A DNA stretch of 64,000 nt from Rahnella variigena (GTDB lineage Bacteria; Pseudomonadota; Gammaproteobacteria; Enterobacterales; Enterobacteriaceae): contig NZ_NSDJ01000001.1 of NCBI RefSeq assembly GCF_003610915.1, positions 3,224,001-3,288,000 of the forward strand. Direction: 5' to 3'. Below, piece after piece: positions 26,726 to 35,216 of the stretch (position 1 is the stretch's first letter; each line of letters starts with the position of its first letter). Position numbers and translations under genes: made by a program. The notes beneath the pieces are model-generated. The model was not told the origin of the DNA. It searched no databases and saw only the letters and a program-made list of their open reading frames with translations.

Positions 26726-27643
26726 TTAGGTCGCTAAGGATGTATTGCTCAAATTCTGATGTATGTATTCAATAAGTGCTCGTGTTTTAGCGGGCAAATA
26801 ACGCCTGTCTGAATAAAGTGCGAACAATTGAAGTGGGGCTGGCGGTTGTTCAAACTTAATCTCGATAAGCCGTCCATCGTCGATGTAGGGTTGGCAGGCC
26901 TGTTTTGATAGAATAGCAAAACCTGCACCCGCTACCGCTGCGCGTCCTGCCATCTCTCCGCTGTTTACCCGGTAATGGCCTTTAACCTTAATCGTCTCGA
27001 ATCCCCCCTTTTTATTTACAAACTGCCAGGGAGCACCTTTAAGTGCATTTACCGTGCTAATACAGGGTAATGTTTCAAATTGCTGTATACGAGAAGGGAT
27101 GCCATAACGCTGAATAACGGAGGGGGCTGCAACGATGGTGCAAGGAATAGTTACCAGATGACGGGCTATGTAATCACTGTCATCCAGTTGGCCACGGCTC
27201 ACAATAATGGCTAAATCCAGATCGTCTCGCAGGGATTCAAGACCAGACAAATTTGTAACACAGCTAATTTCCAGATCCGGGTGCTGGCAGGCGAAATCGG
27301 CAATCACAGAACCCAGCAGTGCAGGACCTATTTCATTGGGAATACAGATACGTAGTGGCCCCTTGAGCTGCATCTGCCGCAACGTTAATTCTGTTTCAGT
27401 TTGTTCAAGCGCTTCCAGTAATGGCTTCGTCCGGGTATAGAGCAGGTGCCCCGCTTGTGTGAGTTTCATATGTCGGGTGCTGCGCTCAATGAGCTGAAGA
27501 TTCAGTCTGTCTTCTAACTGAGAAATACAACGACTCACGTTTGATGTCGGCATTTCAAGGACTTTAGATGCCCCAACAAAACTGTCTCTTTCAACCACCG
27601 CAATGAAAACTTTCAGGGTTTTAAAATCAAGAACTGGCCGCAT
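26726..27643 (-). CDS. LysR-family transcriptional regulator
   Basis: LysR regulator of 305 residues. Helix-turn-helix at about 6-65 (FIAVVERDSFVGASKVLEMPTSN...CISQLE), then an effector domain with SGEMAGRAAVAGAGFAILS. The ATG at 27643 is chosen over an in-frame TTG one codon upstream. It diverges from the MFS transporter gene at 27747, its likely target, over about 100 bases. Inducer unknown. Confidence 0.87.
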   Translation of the reverse strand: MRPVLDFKTLKVFIAVVERDSFVGASKVLEMPTSNVSRCISQLEDRLNLQLIERSTRHMKLTQAGHLLYTRTKPLLEALEQTETELTLRQMQLKGPLRICIPNEIGPALLGSVIADFACQHPDLEISCVTNLSGLESLRDDLDLAIIVSRGQLDDSDYIARHLVTIPCTIVAAPSVIQRYGIPSRIQQFETLPCISTVNALKGAPWQFVNKKGGFETIKVKGHYRVNSGEMAGRAAVAGAGFAILSKQACQPYIDDGRLIEIKFEQPPAPLQLFALYSDRRYLPAKTRALIEYIHQNLSNTSLAT

Positions 27644-27746
27644 CAACTATCCCATAAATGATAACAATAAGTGCCAGTTTTACCACCTACTGAACAACAT
27701 TGATAGCAGTTAAACTCAGATATCTTTCATCCACAGGTCGCTTGCT

Positions 27747-28955
27747 ATGTCATTGATCACACCAACGTTTAATCATAAAGCCCTCATCCGGATAGCGGTT
27801 GTCATAGCGTTTATCCAGTTCACAAATGCACTGGAATATATGATGTTCAACCCTGTTTTTGCTTTTATGGCAGCAAACTTCGCCGTTCCCGTATCATTCT
27901 CAGGCTACGTATCCGGCATGTATACCTCCGGGGCGGTCCTGTCGGGAATTATCGCCTTTTACTGGATTGGTCGTTTTAATAAGAAACGTTTTTTAATCGC
28001 CAATATGGCACTACTCTGCCTACTGACACTTTTGACGACATTTACCTCCAGCTTTAGCCTTCTTCTTGCATTACGATTCTGCGCAGGACTGGTAGGAGGC
28101 ACAACAATGGGGGTGGGTATCAGTATATTGATAAATCTCGCCCCGGCTAACTTGCGAGGAAAAATGTTGGCGACGGTCATTGCATCTTTTTCGATGGTAA
28201 GCATTGTCGGAACGCCCACGATACTATTTGTGTGTGCTCATTACGGCTGGCATGTCGCTTTGTGGTTAATCAGTACGCTGTGTTTGTTGGCATTGCCACT
28301 GATTGTTTCCATCATCCCTAAGGATCCAGTCTCTTTCGACACACCCCACGCAATGCCTATCGACGTTAATACTTTACTGTTCGCTTCCAGTAATGCGCTG
28401 GTACAGTTTAGCCCGATGCTGGTCATTCCTGTTCTGGTACCATTAATGACCCAGCAACTGGGGGCCTCTCAATACCTGCTGCCATGGCTATTTTTCGCCG
28501 GGGGCGTTGCAGGATACCTGTCAACAAAAATGACAGGCGCGTTAACTCCGCATTTTTCTGCTGTGAGTCTGGCTACAGGGTCAACTTTCGTTTTTTTACT
28601 CGCTTTGCTAATACCTGTTATGGGCTATTCGCATCCGGCGCTATTTATTATTTTATTTCTCGGTGCATCTTACAGTCGTCTGGTTTCCTCCTCGGCGTTG
28701 AGCATTCAGTTTCCTGATGACAGGCAGCGAGCGGGATTCTCTTCATTGCAGTCATCAATAATGTACCTGATCACAACGGTCGCATTTTTTCTGTCCGCTT
28801 TTCTATTACCTGGGCACGCCATAGCACCACAAAATATGAACACGTTGCTGGGGGTTTGTGCAATATCCGCATCAGGGTTCCCCATCGTCGTTATCATTCT
28901 GCAAAAGAAACTGGCTAAGCGTACGCTCCAACCGAATCATCTCATCAATGTTTAG
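27747..28955 (+). CDS. MFS transporter
   Basis: Inner-membrane major facilitator of 402 residues with twelve hydrophobic segments. The family signature appears as a weak motif A after helix 2 (WIGRFNKKRFL) and as a glycine-rich helix 4-5 region (RFCAGLVGGTTMGVGISILINLAP). The sequence resembles arabinose/drug efflux (AraJ/DHA1) proteins only in general. It is divergent from a LysR gene that probably controls it. Substrate unknown. Local base composition is more AT-rich than in the core genes nearby. Confidence 0.8.
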   Translation: MSLITPTFNHKALIRIAVVIAFIQFTNALEYMMFNPVFAFMAANFAVPVSFSGYVSGMYTSGAVLSGIIAFYWIGRFNKKRFLIANMALLCLLTLLTTFTSSFSLLLALRFCAGLVGGTTMGVGISILINLAPANLRGKMLATVIASFSMVSIVGTPTILFVCAHYGWHVALWLISTLCLLALPLIVSIIPKDPVSFDTPHAMPIDVNTLLFASSNALVQFSPMLVIPVLVPLMTQQLGASQYLLPWLFFAGGVAGYLSTKMTGALTPHFSAVSLATGSTFVFLLALLIPVMGYSHPALFIILFLGASYSRLVSSSALSIQFPDDRQRAGFSSLQSSIMYLITTVAFFLSAFLLPGHAIAPQNMNTLLGVCAISASGFPIVVIILQKKLAKRTLQPNHLINV

Positions 28956-28960
28956 CATAA

Positions 28961-29020
28961 CGTCCGTTCCTGGCACTTAGCAGACAAACACGTCACGCTG
29001 AAGGTCTGCTAAGAGCGAGA
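28961..29020. repeat. Dispersed palindromic repeat, copy 2
   Basis: GTCCGTTCCTGGCAC at 28962-28976, followed by an inner pairing of TTAGCAGAC with GTCTGCTAA and a closing GAGCGAG. Lies directly after the MFS gene. Confidence 0.6.
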
Positions 29021-29259
29021 TATAGTCATTCGCAGTTTTCCTACAATAGATACAGGCTTGTAACGCAGTCGCGTATTTATCAACAGTGAGCAGGTAACCT
29101 GTACAGCTGTCGCTGTGGATGAATCGTAAATATATTTTTCAGACCGCACTTAATTGTGCTTTTTTTCCTGAAAAAATCCCATCGCACTTATCGTGAAGAA
29201 ATAAAACAGGTATTTTAGAAAGTTGGATGCTAAATTTTCAAAACCCAGCAGGTAATCTC

Positions 29260-29697
29260 ATGATCTTAAGTGTTAATCACGTAGGTTTTTCAGTTAAAAA
29301 TATTGAAGACTCATTATTTTTCTGGACTCATATTCTTGGAGGGGAGTTATTACGCGAAGGGAAAATGTCTGGACCTATTATTGATGAAGTGACAGGCGCA
29401 AGGGGAGCTGATGTACGAATGGCTTTGCTTGAACTGGCTGGTATTAAAATTGAATTACTGCAATACAATAACATTGAACAGCCAGAAGAGCCTTCAGCAC
29501 CCTACATCCCTGGCTACGCTCACCTTGCGTTTATAGTCGAGGATCTTGATACGCTCTTGAGCAAAGTATCGGACTATGGCTGGAAGACGCCAGGGAAACC
29601 TCAGACAGTCTTGTCAGGACCCATGCAGGGAACCAGAGTAATATATTTACAAAGCCCCGATGGTCAGACGCTTGAGTTGATGGAACGCAGTCAATGA
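29260..29697 (+). CDS. VOC-superfamily (glyoxalase-like) protein
   Basis: Small metal-dependent-enzyme-fold protein of 145 residues from the ATG at 29260, which gives the family start VNHVGFSVKNIEDSLFFW. Two beta-alpha-beta-beta-beta modules are visible, with the candidate metal ligands His (NHVG), Glu (KIELLQY), His (GYAHLAF) and Glu (TLELME) in the usual positions. It resembles methylmalonyl-CoA epimerase or glyoxalase-type proteins, but substrate is unknown. About 300 bases before it hold only a repeat and no other gene. Confidence 0.8.
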   Translation: MILSVNHVGFSVKNIEDSLFFWTHILGGELLREGKMSGPIIDEVTGARGADVRMALLELAGIKIELLQYNNIEQPEEPSAPYIPGYAHLAFIVEDLDTLLSKVSDYGWKTPGKPQTVLSGPMQGTRVIYLQSPDGQTLELMERSQ

Positions 29698-29748
29698 AGT
29701 CCACATGTTATGACCCGTTACCTTCTTAATAAAACAGTGATGTTTGCA

Positions 29749-29773
29749 AAGTCCGCTTATGGCACAGAGCGGC
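29749..29773. repeat. Dispersed palindromic repeat, partial copy 3
   Basis: GTCCGCTTATGGCAC at 29751-29765 followed by AGAGCGG; the right half of the element is not preserved. Confidence 0.45.
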
Positions 29774-29920
29774 TGTTAAATCACGTTCGATCTTATGCCA
29801 AGGTTCCTCGGGTGAACGATGATATTCTTGCTAGATATACTCAAGTAAAATGCGAAAGGGAAGTCAAATCTGATGGAATTATGCACACAGAAAATGCATC
29901 TTTCAGGATGCTGGGAAAAA

Positions 29921-30481
29921 TTACCGAACAAGCAGATCCAGCCAATCTGGGGCCTCAATTTTACGGGAATAGGGCAGTATCGCACGATTAATCAGCTCAA
30001 AGAATTCTGACTCATCCATCCTTGCTGCTTCGCTTGTGCCTGGTCCCCCCCATTCATCAAAGAGATGCCAGTATAGCGATTTCAGGGTATCGACGACCGC
30101 AGCGAAAATCTTTACGTCAGGTTCAAGCCAATGACACACCAGAAAATACATTTTCTGTTCTGCATCATGGATGGACGCAAACTGGGAAAGTTGACGCACA
30201 AACAGCTTAATCCAGACCAATGCTGCTGTTTTTAGCGGTGGCAGATCTATCCGCTGCTCTGCCATGTACCGTGAGATAAATAATTCAACCTCGGTCCGCT
30301 CAGGTTGGTTATCAAGCCCCAGTGAAGCGAGAATTAAAAGAGTCTCTGAATCATTTCCTTCGGTGATTTGGTCTTCAGCCCATGCAATGAACAGGCGGTC
30401 CAGATCATTGTGGAGAAAGTGATATTTCCGGGAAAAAACAAGCAACCCGAGTAGGTCATTGAGTGTGTATAGAGACGGCAT
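29921..30481 (-). CDS. Hypothetical protein, tryptophan-rich, unknown family
   Basis: I do not recognise this 186-residue protein. It has no signal peptide or membrane segment, is acidic, and is predicted mostly helical, with repeated aromatic residues (WHLFDEWGG, PDWLDLLVR). The ATG at 30481 follows AAGGGA at a good distance, whereas the earlier in-frame ATG at 30511 has no ribosome site. It stands alone between two repeat copies. Its size, acidity and isolated accessory position would suit an immunity or antitoxin-like protein, but no toxin is adjacent, so this is speculation only. Confidence 0.6.
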   Translation of the reverse strand: MPSLYTLNDLLGLLVFSRKYHFLHNDLDRLFIAWAEDQITEGNDSETLLILASLGLDNQPERTEVELFISRYMAEQRIDLPPLKTAALVWIKLFVRQLSQFASIHDAEQKMYFLVCHWLEPDVKIFAAVVDTLKSLYWHLFDEWGGPGTSEAARMDESEFFELINRAILPYSRKIEAPDWLDLLVR

Positions 30482-30672
30482 CTGATAATCCCTTACCTGT
30501 ATTTTTTTCATGAACTCTGACAGTGATAATTTCTGAGTACATCATGAACTGAACGGTGAGTCTGTGTAACCGAATGAAACTCCAATTAACCTTCATTTTA
30601 TCTTACCTATTGATATAAATTCTATAAAGTGTAGTGGAATACCGATTTTGGCCACATAAGCAGAATCGTGAA

Positions 30673-30712
30673 ATGTCCGCGCCTGGCACAGGGCTGCTGT
30701 TGCAGCCCTGAC
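30673..30712. repeat. Dispersed palindromic repeat, copy 4
   Basis: GTCCGCGCCTGGCAC at 30675-30689, followed by the perfect small hairpin GGGCTGC / GCAGCCC. Just downstream of the recombinase gene. Confidence 0.55.
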
Positions 30713-30716
30713 AACC

Positions 30717-31319
30717 TTAGACTTCAATCGACTCAGAGATCTCTAACGCATCATCGACTTCAATGCCCAGATATCGCACTGTGCTTTCCAGTTTCTTATG
30801 ACCTAACAGAAGTTGGATGACCCGGAGATTCTTGGTCTTCTTGTATATCAGGTAAGGTTTTGTTCTTCTCATGGAGTGTGTGCTGTACAGCGAATCTTCT
30901 AGACCAAGCTTTCCTACCCATCCATGAAAAATACGGTTGTATTGCCGGGTTGAAATGTGTTGGCAAGAACCGACCCTAGATTGGAACAAGTAGTCTTTAC
31001 TGTGCAGATTACCCAGCTTTATTAGCGCTGCAACTGCTTCTCTTGTCCCTTTGGTTATCTCAAATTGGACGGGGCTACCGGTTTTCTGTTGTAACACCGT
31101 TGCTCTGCTCGAAACAGAACTGCCATATGCAACATCTGATACTTTGAGTTTTACCAGATCACAGCCCCTGAGTTTACTGTCTAAGGCCATGTTGAACAGG
31201 GCTAAATCGCGCGTTTTGCCTTCCAGTTTAAGTCTAATTCGAATCCCCCAGATATGAGATATCTGAAGCGGTCTTTTTTGTCCGATGATACGGTCTTTGT
31301 TCCACGGTGACGTGTTCAT
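30717..31319 (-). CDS. Tyrosine recombinase consisting of the catalytic domain only
   Basis: Protein of 200 residues from the ATG at 31319, preceded by GGAGG. All catalytic residues of the tyrosine recombinase family are visible: Arg in SKLRGCDL, Lys in QQKTG, HSMRR (His-x-x-Arg), LLGHKKLEST (His) and the nucleophile in VRYLG. There is no N-terminal core-binding/SAM-like arm as in phage integrases. FimB/FimE invertases have a similar size, so it may act on a local DNA switch, but no inverted-repeat switch was found beside it, and the fimbrial operons are more than 17 kb away. Flanked by repeat copies 4 and 5. Confidence 0.85.
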   Translation of the reverse strand: MNTSPWNKDRIIGQKRPLQISHIWGIRIRLKLEGKTRDLALFNMALDSKLRGCDLVKLKVSDVAYGSSVSSRATVLQQKTGSPVQFEITKGTREAVAALIKLGNLHSKDYLFQSRVGSCQHISTRQYNRIFHGWVGKLGLEDSLYSTHSMRRTKPYLIYKKTKNLRVIQLLLGHKKLESTVRYLGIEVDDALEISESIEV

Positions 31320-31357
31320 GCTCAAACCTCCTGCAATGTGGGAGATTTAAGTATGAT

Positions 31358-31387
31358 TGTCCCTCATGAGCGAACAGCAGACGTTCG
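31358..31387. repeat. Dispersed palindromic repeat, remnant 5
   Basis: Only GTCC fused to CATGAGCGAACAGCAGACGTT remains, as though the middle of the element were lost. Immediately upstream of the recombinase gene. Confidence 0.45.
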
Positions 31388-31497
31388 CAGTTGTTCTCAT
31401 TACTGATGAAGGCATTACTTAAATCGCGGTGTGTAAATCAACGGGGGATTAAGTCATATGGCCTGAGATGCTTCACGGTATTGACGAGAGTGTCGTT

Positions 31498-31935
31498 CTA
31501 GCAAGCTCTATCGCCGTCAGCCCAGCGCTTGATATCACTTATATTTGGCGACCTGATGCCCACACTCAAGATGTTCTTGGTTGTGTATAGGCTGACCTGT
31601 GCTTTGTCCCCATCATGTCTTTCTATTTCAATTAGCGTGTTGTTAATCAACAGTCCCTGCGCAAGGAGCTTTTGATTGATCTCACCTTCATTGCGCTCAC
31701 CGTCAAACTCGCTTAATACGATGACCGGATTTCCTGAATATGCCTCATATTCCAGGCACTGCCTTGCCATGTGTCTTAAGGTTCGATAGGTATCGGAGGG
31801 CTCCGTCTTGCTCGTGAAGCTGCCGTCATAGGATGATTGACTGCTTTTTAATTCGCTGACGGTTATGGCGCACCCGCTGATTGAGATAGAAAATAATAGT
31901 GTAGACAGCGTCAAATATTTCAATTTCAACTCCAT
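31498..31935 (-). CDS. Putative lipoprotein of unknown function
   Basis: About 145 residues from the ATG at 31935, beginning with a lipoprotein signal peptide whose lipobox is ISGC at about residues 19-22. The mature part has two further cysteines (RQCLEY and the C-terminal GDRAC) that could form a disulfide. I do not recognise the family. It follows the histidine kinase gene on the same strand after about 50 bases and may belong to the same transcript, perhaps as a sensor accessory; that is inference. The ribosome site is weak, so the start is uncertain. Confidence 0.65.
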   Translation of the reverse strand: MELKLKYLTLSTLLFSISISGCAITVSELKSSQSSYDGSFTSKTEPSDTYRTLRHMARQCLEYEAYSGNPVIVLSEFDGERNEGEINQKLLAQGLLINNTLIEIERHDGDKAQVSLYTTKNILSVGIRSPNISDIKRWADGDRAC

Positions 31936-31985
31936 TGTTCTGACAGAGGCCCTCCGCTGGGCTGGTATCAAAATCATGTTTTCTT

Positions 31986-33374
31986 TCAGGCGGACTTGTG
32001 GTTTGGAAAGTCAACAGTAACCATGAGCCCACCTTCTGCAGACGTACTCAGGCATACGCTGCTGTTATGTTGCTGCGCAACCGCTTTGACTATGGCAAGC
32101 CCCAGTCCACTCCCGCTTTGTATCTGATTGGGATCGCGAAAAAACCTATCGAACACGCGCTCCCTCAATTCAAATGGAATGCCGGGCCCTGCATCTGAAA
32201 CACGTAGCTGAGCAGATTTATCAAGTGATCGTACATCTACCTCAACCCGTCCGCCCTCAGGGCTGTACTTCACGGCATTTTCAATTAAATTATCAATCAG
32301 CGACATCAGGCGTTCCCTGACGCCTGTGATCCAGACTTCATCATCAGAGTAGAATTCGAGCTCAATCCTGCGCTCAGCCGCCAGCGGTGCCAGTGCAGCC
32401 ATTCGCTCTTGTATGAGCGTTGTCAGCGGCACAGGCTCCATAACAGTGTCAATGCGCACTTCGCTGTGCATCATCAGCAGCAACTGATTGACAAGACGCG
32501 CTGCACGGCTGTTGCTGCGAATAATCCCTGCAAGTAACTCCTGTTGATTATCGCTGCTTACATAGGACTGCAAAGCCTCCACATTGATTCGCATCGCAGC
32601 CAGTGGGGTACGCAGTTCGTGAGCGGCATCTGCAATGAAAACCCGTTCCCTATCAGAACTCTCTCGCACCCTGGCGAGAAATAGATTAGTAGCGTCCACC
32701 ATTTGGCGAAGCTCCATGTGCTTTGGCACTTCTTTTAAGGGAGAGAGATCTTCTGAAGTTCGTAAGGAAATTTCATTTATCACCTTGTTCCAGGGGCGCA
32801 TTGCAATACGGATTGACAGCCACGCGGGAAACAAAAGAAAAGGAATGCACACCAGTAGCGGCAATATGTAGTATCCACGCGAGTTCAGGTATATAAAAAA
32901 GTTCCAGCCGCCGGCAGGCGTGACAAGTGTTACCTCCGCATCGGATCTCCCGGACTTGAGAGTACGGCTAGTCCAGGTGCGACCTTCACTCTGAATGCTC
33001 TGAATTTTCCCATACAGGGTGTTTGTCACCCCTGCCGGAGCGCCATCAGATGAATAAATTATCTCTTTATTCTTCCGAACGATTAGGCTGATTGACAGTT
33101 TCGGATCTTCACCTCCGCCATAACCTTCCCGCAACGCGGTGCTGAACTTTTCCAGCACCGCGTTGCGATCCTGCGGGCGATCATCCATACGATCAACCAA
33201 TGTAAGAATGGTTTCGTAGGTATTGTTGCCCGTTAGCATAGGGGGGCTACGCAAGTTCTCCCACAAAATGTAGGTCAGAAAAAGACACCAAAGCAGTGTA
33301 AGCAGTAGCATCTGGGCGATCATAATTCGCCGTACGAGCGTTGGAGTTCTCAGGTGGCGCCAAAAATTTCGCAT
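31986..33374 (-). CDS. Two-component sensor histidine kinase (EnvZ/QseC type)
   Basis: Inner-membrane kinase of 462 residues. Transmembrane helices near 19-39 and 172-192 enclose a periplasmic sensor region of about 130 residues; a HAMP linker follows, then the H-box AHELRTPLAAM (about 244), N-box NLIENAVKYSPEGG, G1 SDAGPGIP, F and G2 GSGLGLAIV. Its ATG overlaps the stop of the response-regulator gene by one base (TGATG), so the two are translationally coupled. The signal is unknown. The divergently transcribed MipA/OmpV porin is a likely target. Confidence 0.92.
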   Translation of the reverse strand: MRNFWRHLRTPTLVRRIMIAQMLLLTLLWCLFLTYILWENLRSPPMLTGNNTYETILTLVDRMDDRPQDRNAVLEKFSTALREGYGGGEDPKLSISLIVRKNKEIIYSSDGAPAGVTNTLYGKIQSIQSEGRTWTSRTLKSGRSDAEVTLVTPAGGWNFFIYLNSRGYYILPLLVCIPFLLFPAWLSIRIAMRPWNKVINEISLRTSEDLSPLKEVPKHMELRQMVDATNLFLARVRESSDRERVFIADAAHELRTPLAAMRINVEALQSYVSSDNQQELLAGIIRSNSRAARLVNQLLLMMHSEVRIDTVMEPVPLTTLIQERMAALAPLAAERRIELEFYSDDEVWITGVRERLMSLIDNLIENAVKYSPEGGRVEVDVRSLDKSAQLRVSDAGPGIPFELRERVFDRFFRDPNQIQSGSGLGLAIVKAVAQQHNSSVCLSTSAEGGLMVTVDFPNHKSA

Positions 33375-34051
33375 CAACCAGCCCCTTTCTGAATCGGCAC
33401 AGTATCAATGACATACCCTACGCCCCTCACCGTTCGTACATAGCCGTCGCCGATTTTGCGACGTAAATTACCCATATGCACATCGAGTGCATTGCTCATA
33501 TTTTCTTTTGCGCCGAATATCCTTTCTTCCAGAAACCTTCGTGTAAGCACGCGATCAGTGCGCATCATTAAAGTTTCAAGCAGCGCGTATTCACTTGCCG
33601 TCAACTCAACATTCCGCGCGCTCACTGTCACGCGACGAGTCGGCACGTGGAGAGATAACCCACGAATTTCTATCACCTCATTCTCAAAACCGTAACTGCG
33701 TCGCGCAAGGGCTCTCACCCTGGCCAATAACTCGGCAAGAATAAAAGGTTTGACGAGATAGTCGTCGGCACCGGCATCCAGCCCGCACAGGCGATCCTGC
33801 AGAGTGCCGCGCGCGGTCAGAATGATGACGGGGATCCCCTTGAGCTGCTGGCGCAAGTACGCCATCAGGCTCATGCCATCGCCGTCGGGCAGTCCGAGGT
33901 CGAGCAACACAAGTTCCGGCACGCAGGCATCGAGTTGATGCAGCGCATCCACTTTGCGGCGAACCCATATGACATCTAATCCTTGATCTGCAAGGGCAAT
34001 ACGTACGCCGTTGCCGAGATCCAGGTCGTCTTCGATGAGGAGAATTTTCAC
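33374..34051 (-). CDS. OmpR-family response regulator
   Basis: Response regulator of 225 residues: receiver domain (about 1-118) with the acidic pair EDD at 7-9, phospho-acceptor Asp in LLDLGLPDGDG at about 51, Thr in ILTARG and Lys in VKPF; then a winged-helix DNA-binding domain ending YVRTVRGVGYVID. It is the first gene of a leftward operon with the sensor kinase and possibly the lipoprotein. It diverges from the MipA/OmpV gene across about 205 bases, the usual arrangement for autoregulation and target control. Confidence 0.93.
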   Translation of the reverse strand: MKILLIEDDLDLGNGVRIALADQGLDVIWVRRKVDALHQLDACVPELVLLDLGLPDGDGMSLMAYLRQQLKGIPVIILTARGTLQDRLCGLDAGADDYLVKPFILAELLARVRALARRSYGFENEVIEIRGLSLHVPTRRVTVSARNVELTASEYALLETLMMRTDRVLTRRFLEERIFGAKENMSNALDVHMGNLRRKIGDGYVRTVRGVGYVIDTVPIQKGAG

Positions 34052-34257
34052 AATAGTTACGTTATCAACAGTGAATGAAGAACGTCTGAAGAAAAAAACG
34101 GTATCAGGAAATTTATCAGGTTTGTGTCACCGGTACGTGCTTAAGTATTTCTTCATTTTTAGCTCATGAGAACTTTAGGGTGCGTATTCAAACTGAGCGT
34201 TCTGGCGTTTAAAACCCACTTGCATCGTAATCGTTTGAATCCATAAGGACTTCTTTA

Positions 34258-35094
34258 ATGAGCAACTTCGAACTGCGTCATAAGTTCCCCTATTCACTCT
34301 CAGGACGCACCTTGATAAAAATGCTGCCGGGCGCGCTGCTGGCGTTACTGGCCACCCCAACACTTGCGGCAGAACCACAACAGGGTAACGCCTTAACGTT
34401 GGGAGGAGGCGTGGATGTTACGCCACTTTATTCTGGTTCGGATGAAAACCGCGTCACGACAGCCCTGGTGCTTGATTACTCGATGCATAATGGGTTCTTC
34501 GTGAGTACCACGCGGGGTATCGGTTACGGCAACAGCACCGGCAAGCTGGATTACAGTACTGCGCTGAGCTATCGCGCAGGCCGTAAGGATCATGACGTGG
34601 ACAGCGACTCACTGAGCGATGGCAGTGACGACTTGCGGGGTATGGGCGATGTCAAAGGCTCGGCTATCGGGGCATTGGGTCTGGGGTATAAGGTCACCGA
34701 CTGGCTTCATTTGCAATTGCAGGCTGAGGTGCCATTTTCTCAGCGGGACAATGGCGCGGCCCTGCATTTCGGCATTATCAGCCCGCTTTATAGCTCATCG
34801 GAAAATACCGTGACGATGGCGCTGACCAGCAGTTGGGGAACAGGCAACTATATGCAAACTTACTACGGGGTAAGTTCATCACAGTCAGCCGCATCGGGGT
34901 TTAGTCAATATGATGCCGGTTCCGGGATTTATGCCTATTCACTGAATATGGACTGGACACACAAGTTCAACCAAGACTGGAGCGTGGTTGCCGCAACAGG
35001 CTTTACGCAGTTGGCTGGTGATGCACGCAACAGCCCGATTGTGCAACGAAAAGCATCGCCCACTGGAAGCTTGAAAGTGACATATAGCTTCTGA
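34258..35094 (+). CDS. MipA/OmpV-family outer-membrane protein
   Basis: Outer-membrane barrel of 278 residues. AAGGA lies seven bases before the ATG. A rather long signal peptide ends TLAAEP (about residue 38); the mature part has the family pattern LGGGVDVTPLYSGSDENR near its start, repeated amphipathic strands, and ends with VTYSF, a C-terminal Phe. Such proteins serve as porins or scaffold interactors for murein synthesis. It is divergent from the two-component genes, which likely control it. Confidence 0.88.
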   Translation: MSNFELRHKFPYSLSGRTLIKMLPGALLALLATPTLAAEPQQGNALTLGGGVDVTPLYSGSDENRVTTALVLDYSMHNGFFVSTTRGIGYGNSTGKLDYSTALSYRAGRKDHDVDSDSLSDGSDDLRGMGDVKGSAIGALGLGYKVTDWLHLQLQAEVPFSQRDNGAALHFGIISPLYSSSENTVTMALTSSWGTGNYMQTYYGVSSSQSAASGFSQYDAGSGIYAYSLNMDWTHKFNQDWSVVAATGFTQLAGDARNSPIVQRKASPTGSLKVTYSF

Positions 35095-35133
35095 ACGTAG
35101 TGCGATTGCACTGTCAATAAATACACACTCGAT

Positions 35134-35159
35134 CCGCCCCGATACAGATGATGGGGCGG
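35134..35159 (+). terminator. Hairpin after the MipA/OmpV gene
   Basis: CCGCCCC pairs with GGGGCGG around twelve bases, 40 bases after the stop codon. No T run, so termination is uncertain. Confidence 0.4.
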
Positions 35160-35216
35160 TACTCACAAAGGACGTAAGGATTTCACTTAAAGAAAGCTCA
35201 CGCATTGTTGTTTCTC

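Noticed and set aside
29710..29991. 93-codon + strand frame after the VOC gene
   Set aside because: It crosses a repeat copy and the 3' end of the convergent gene; no family pattern.
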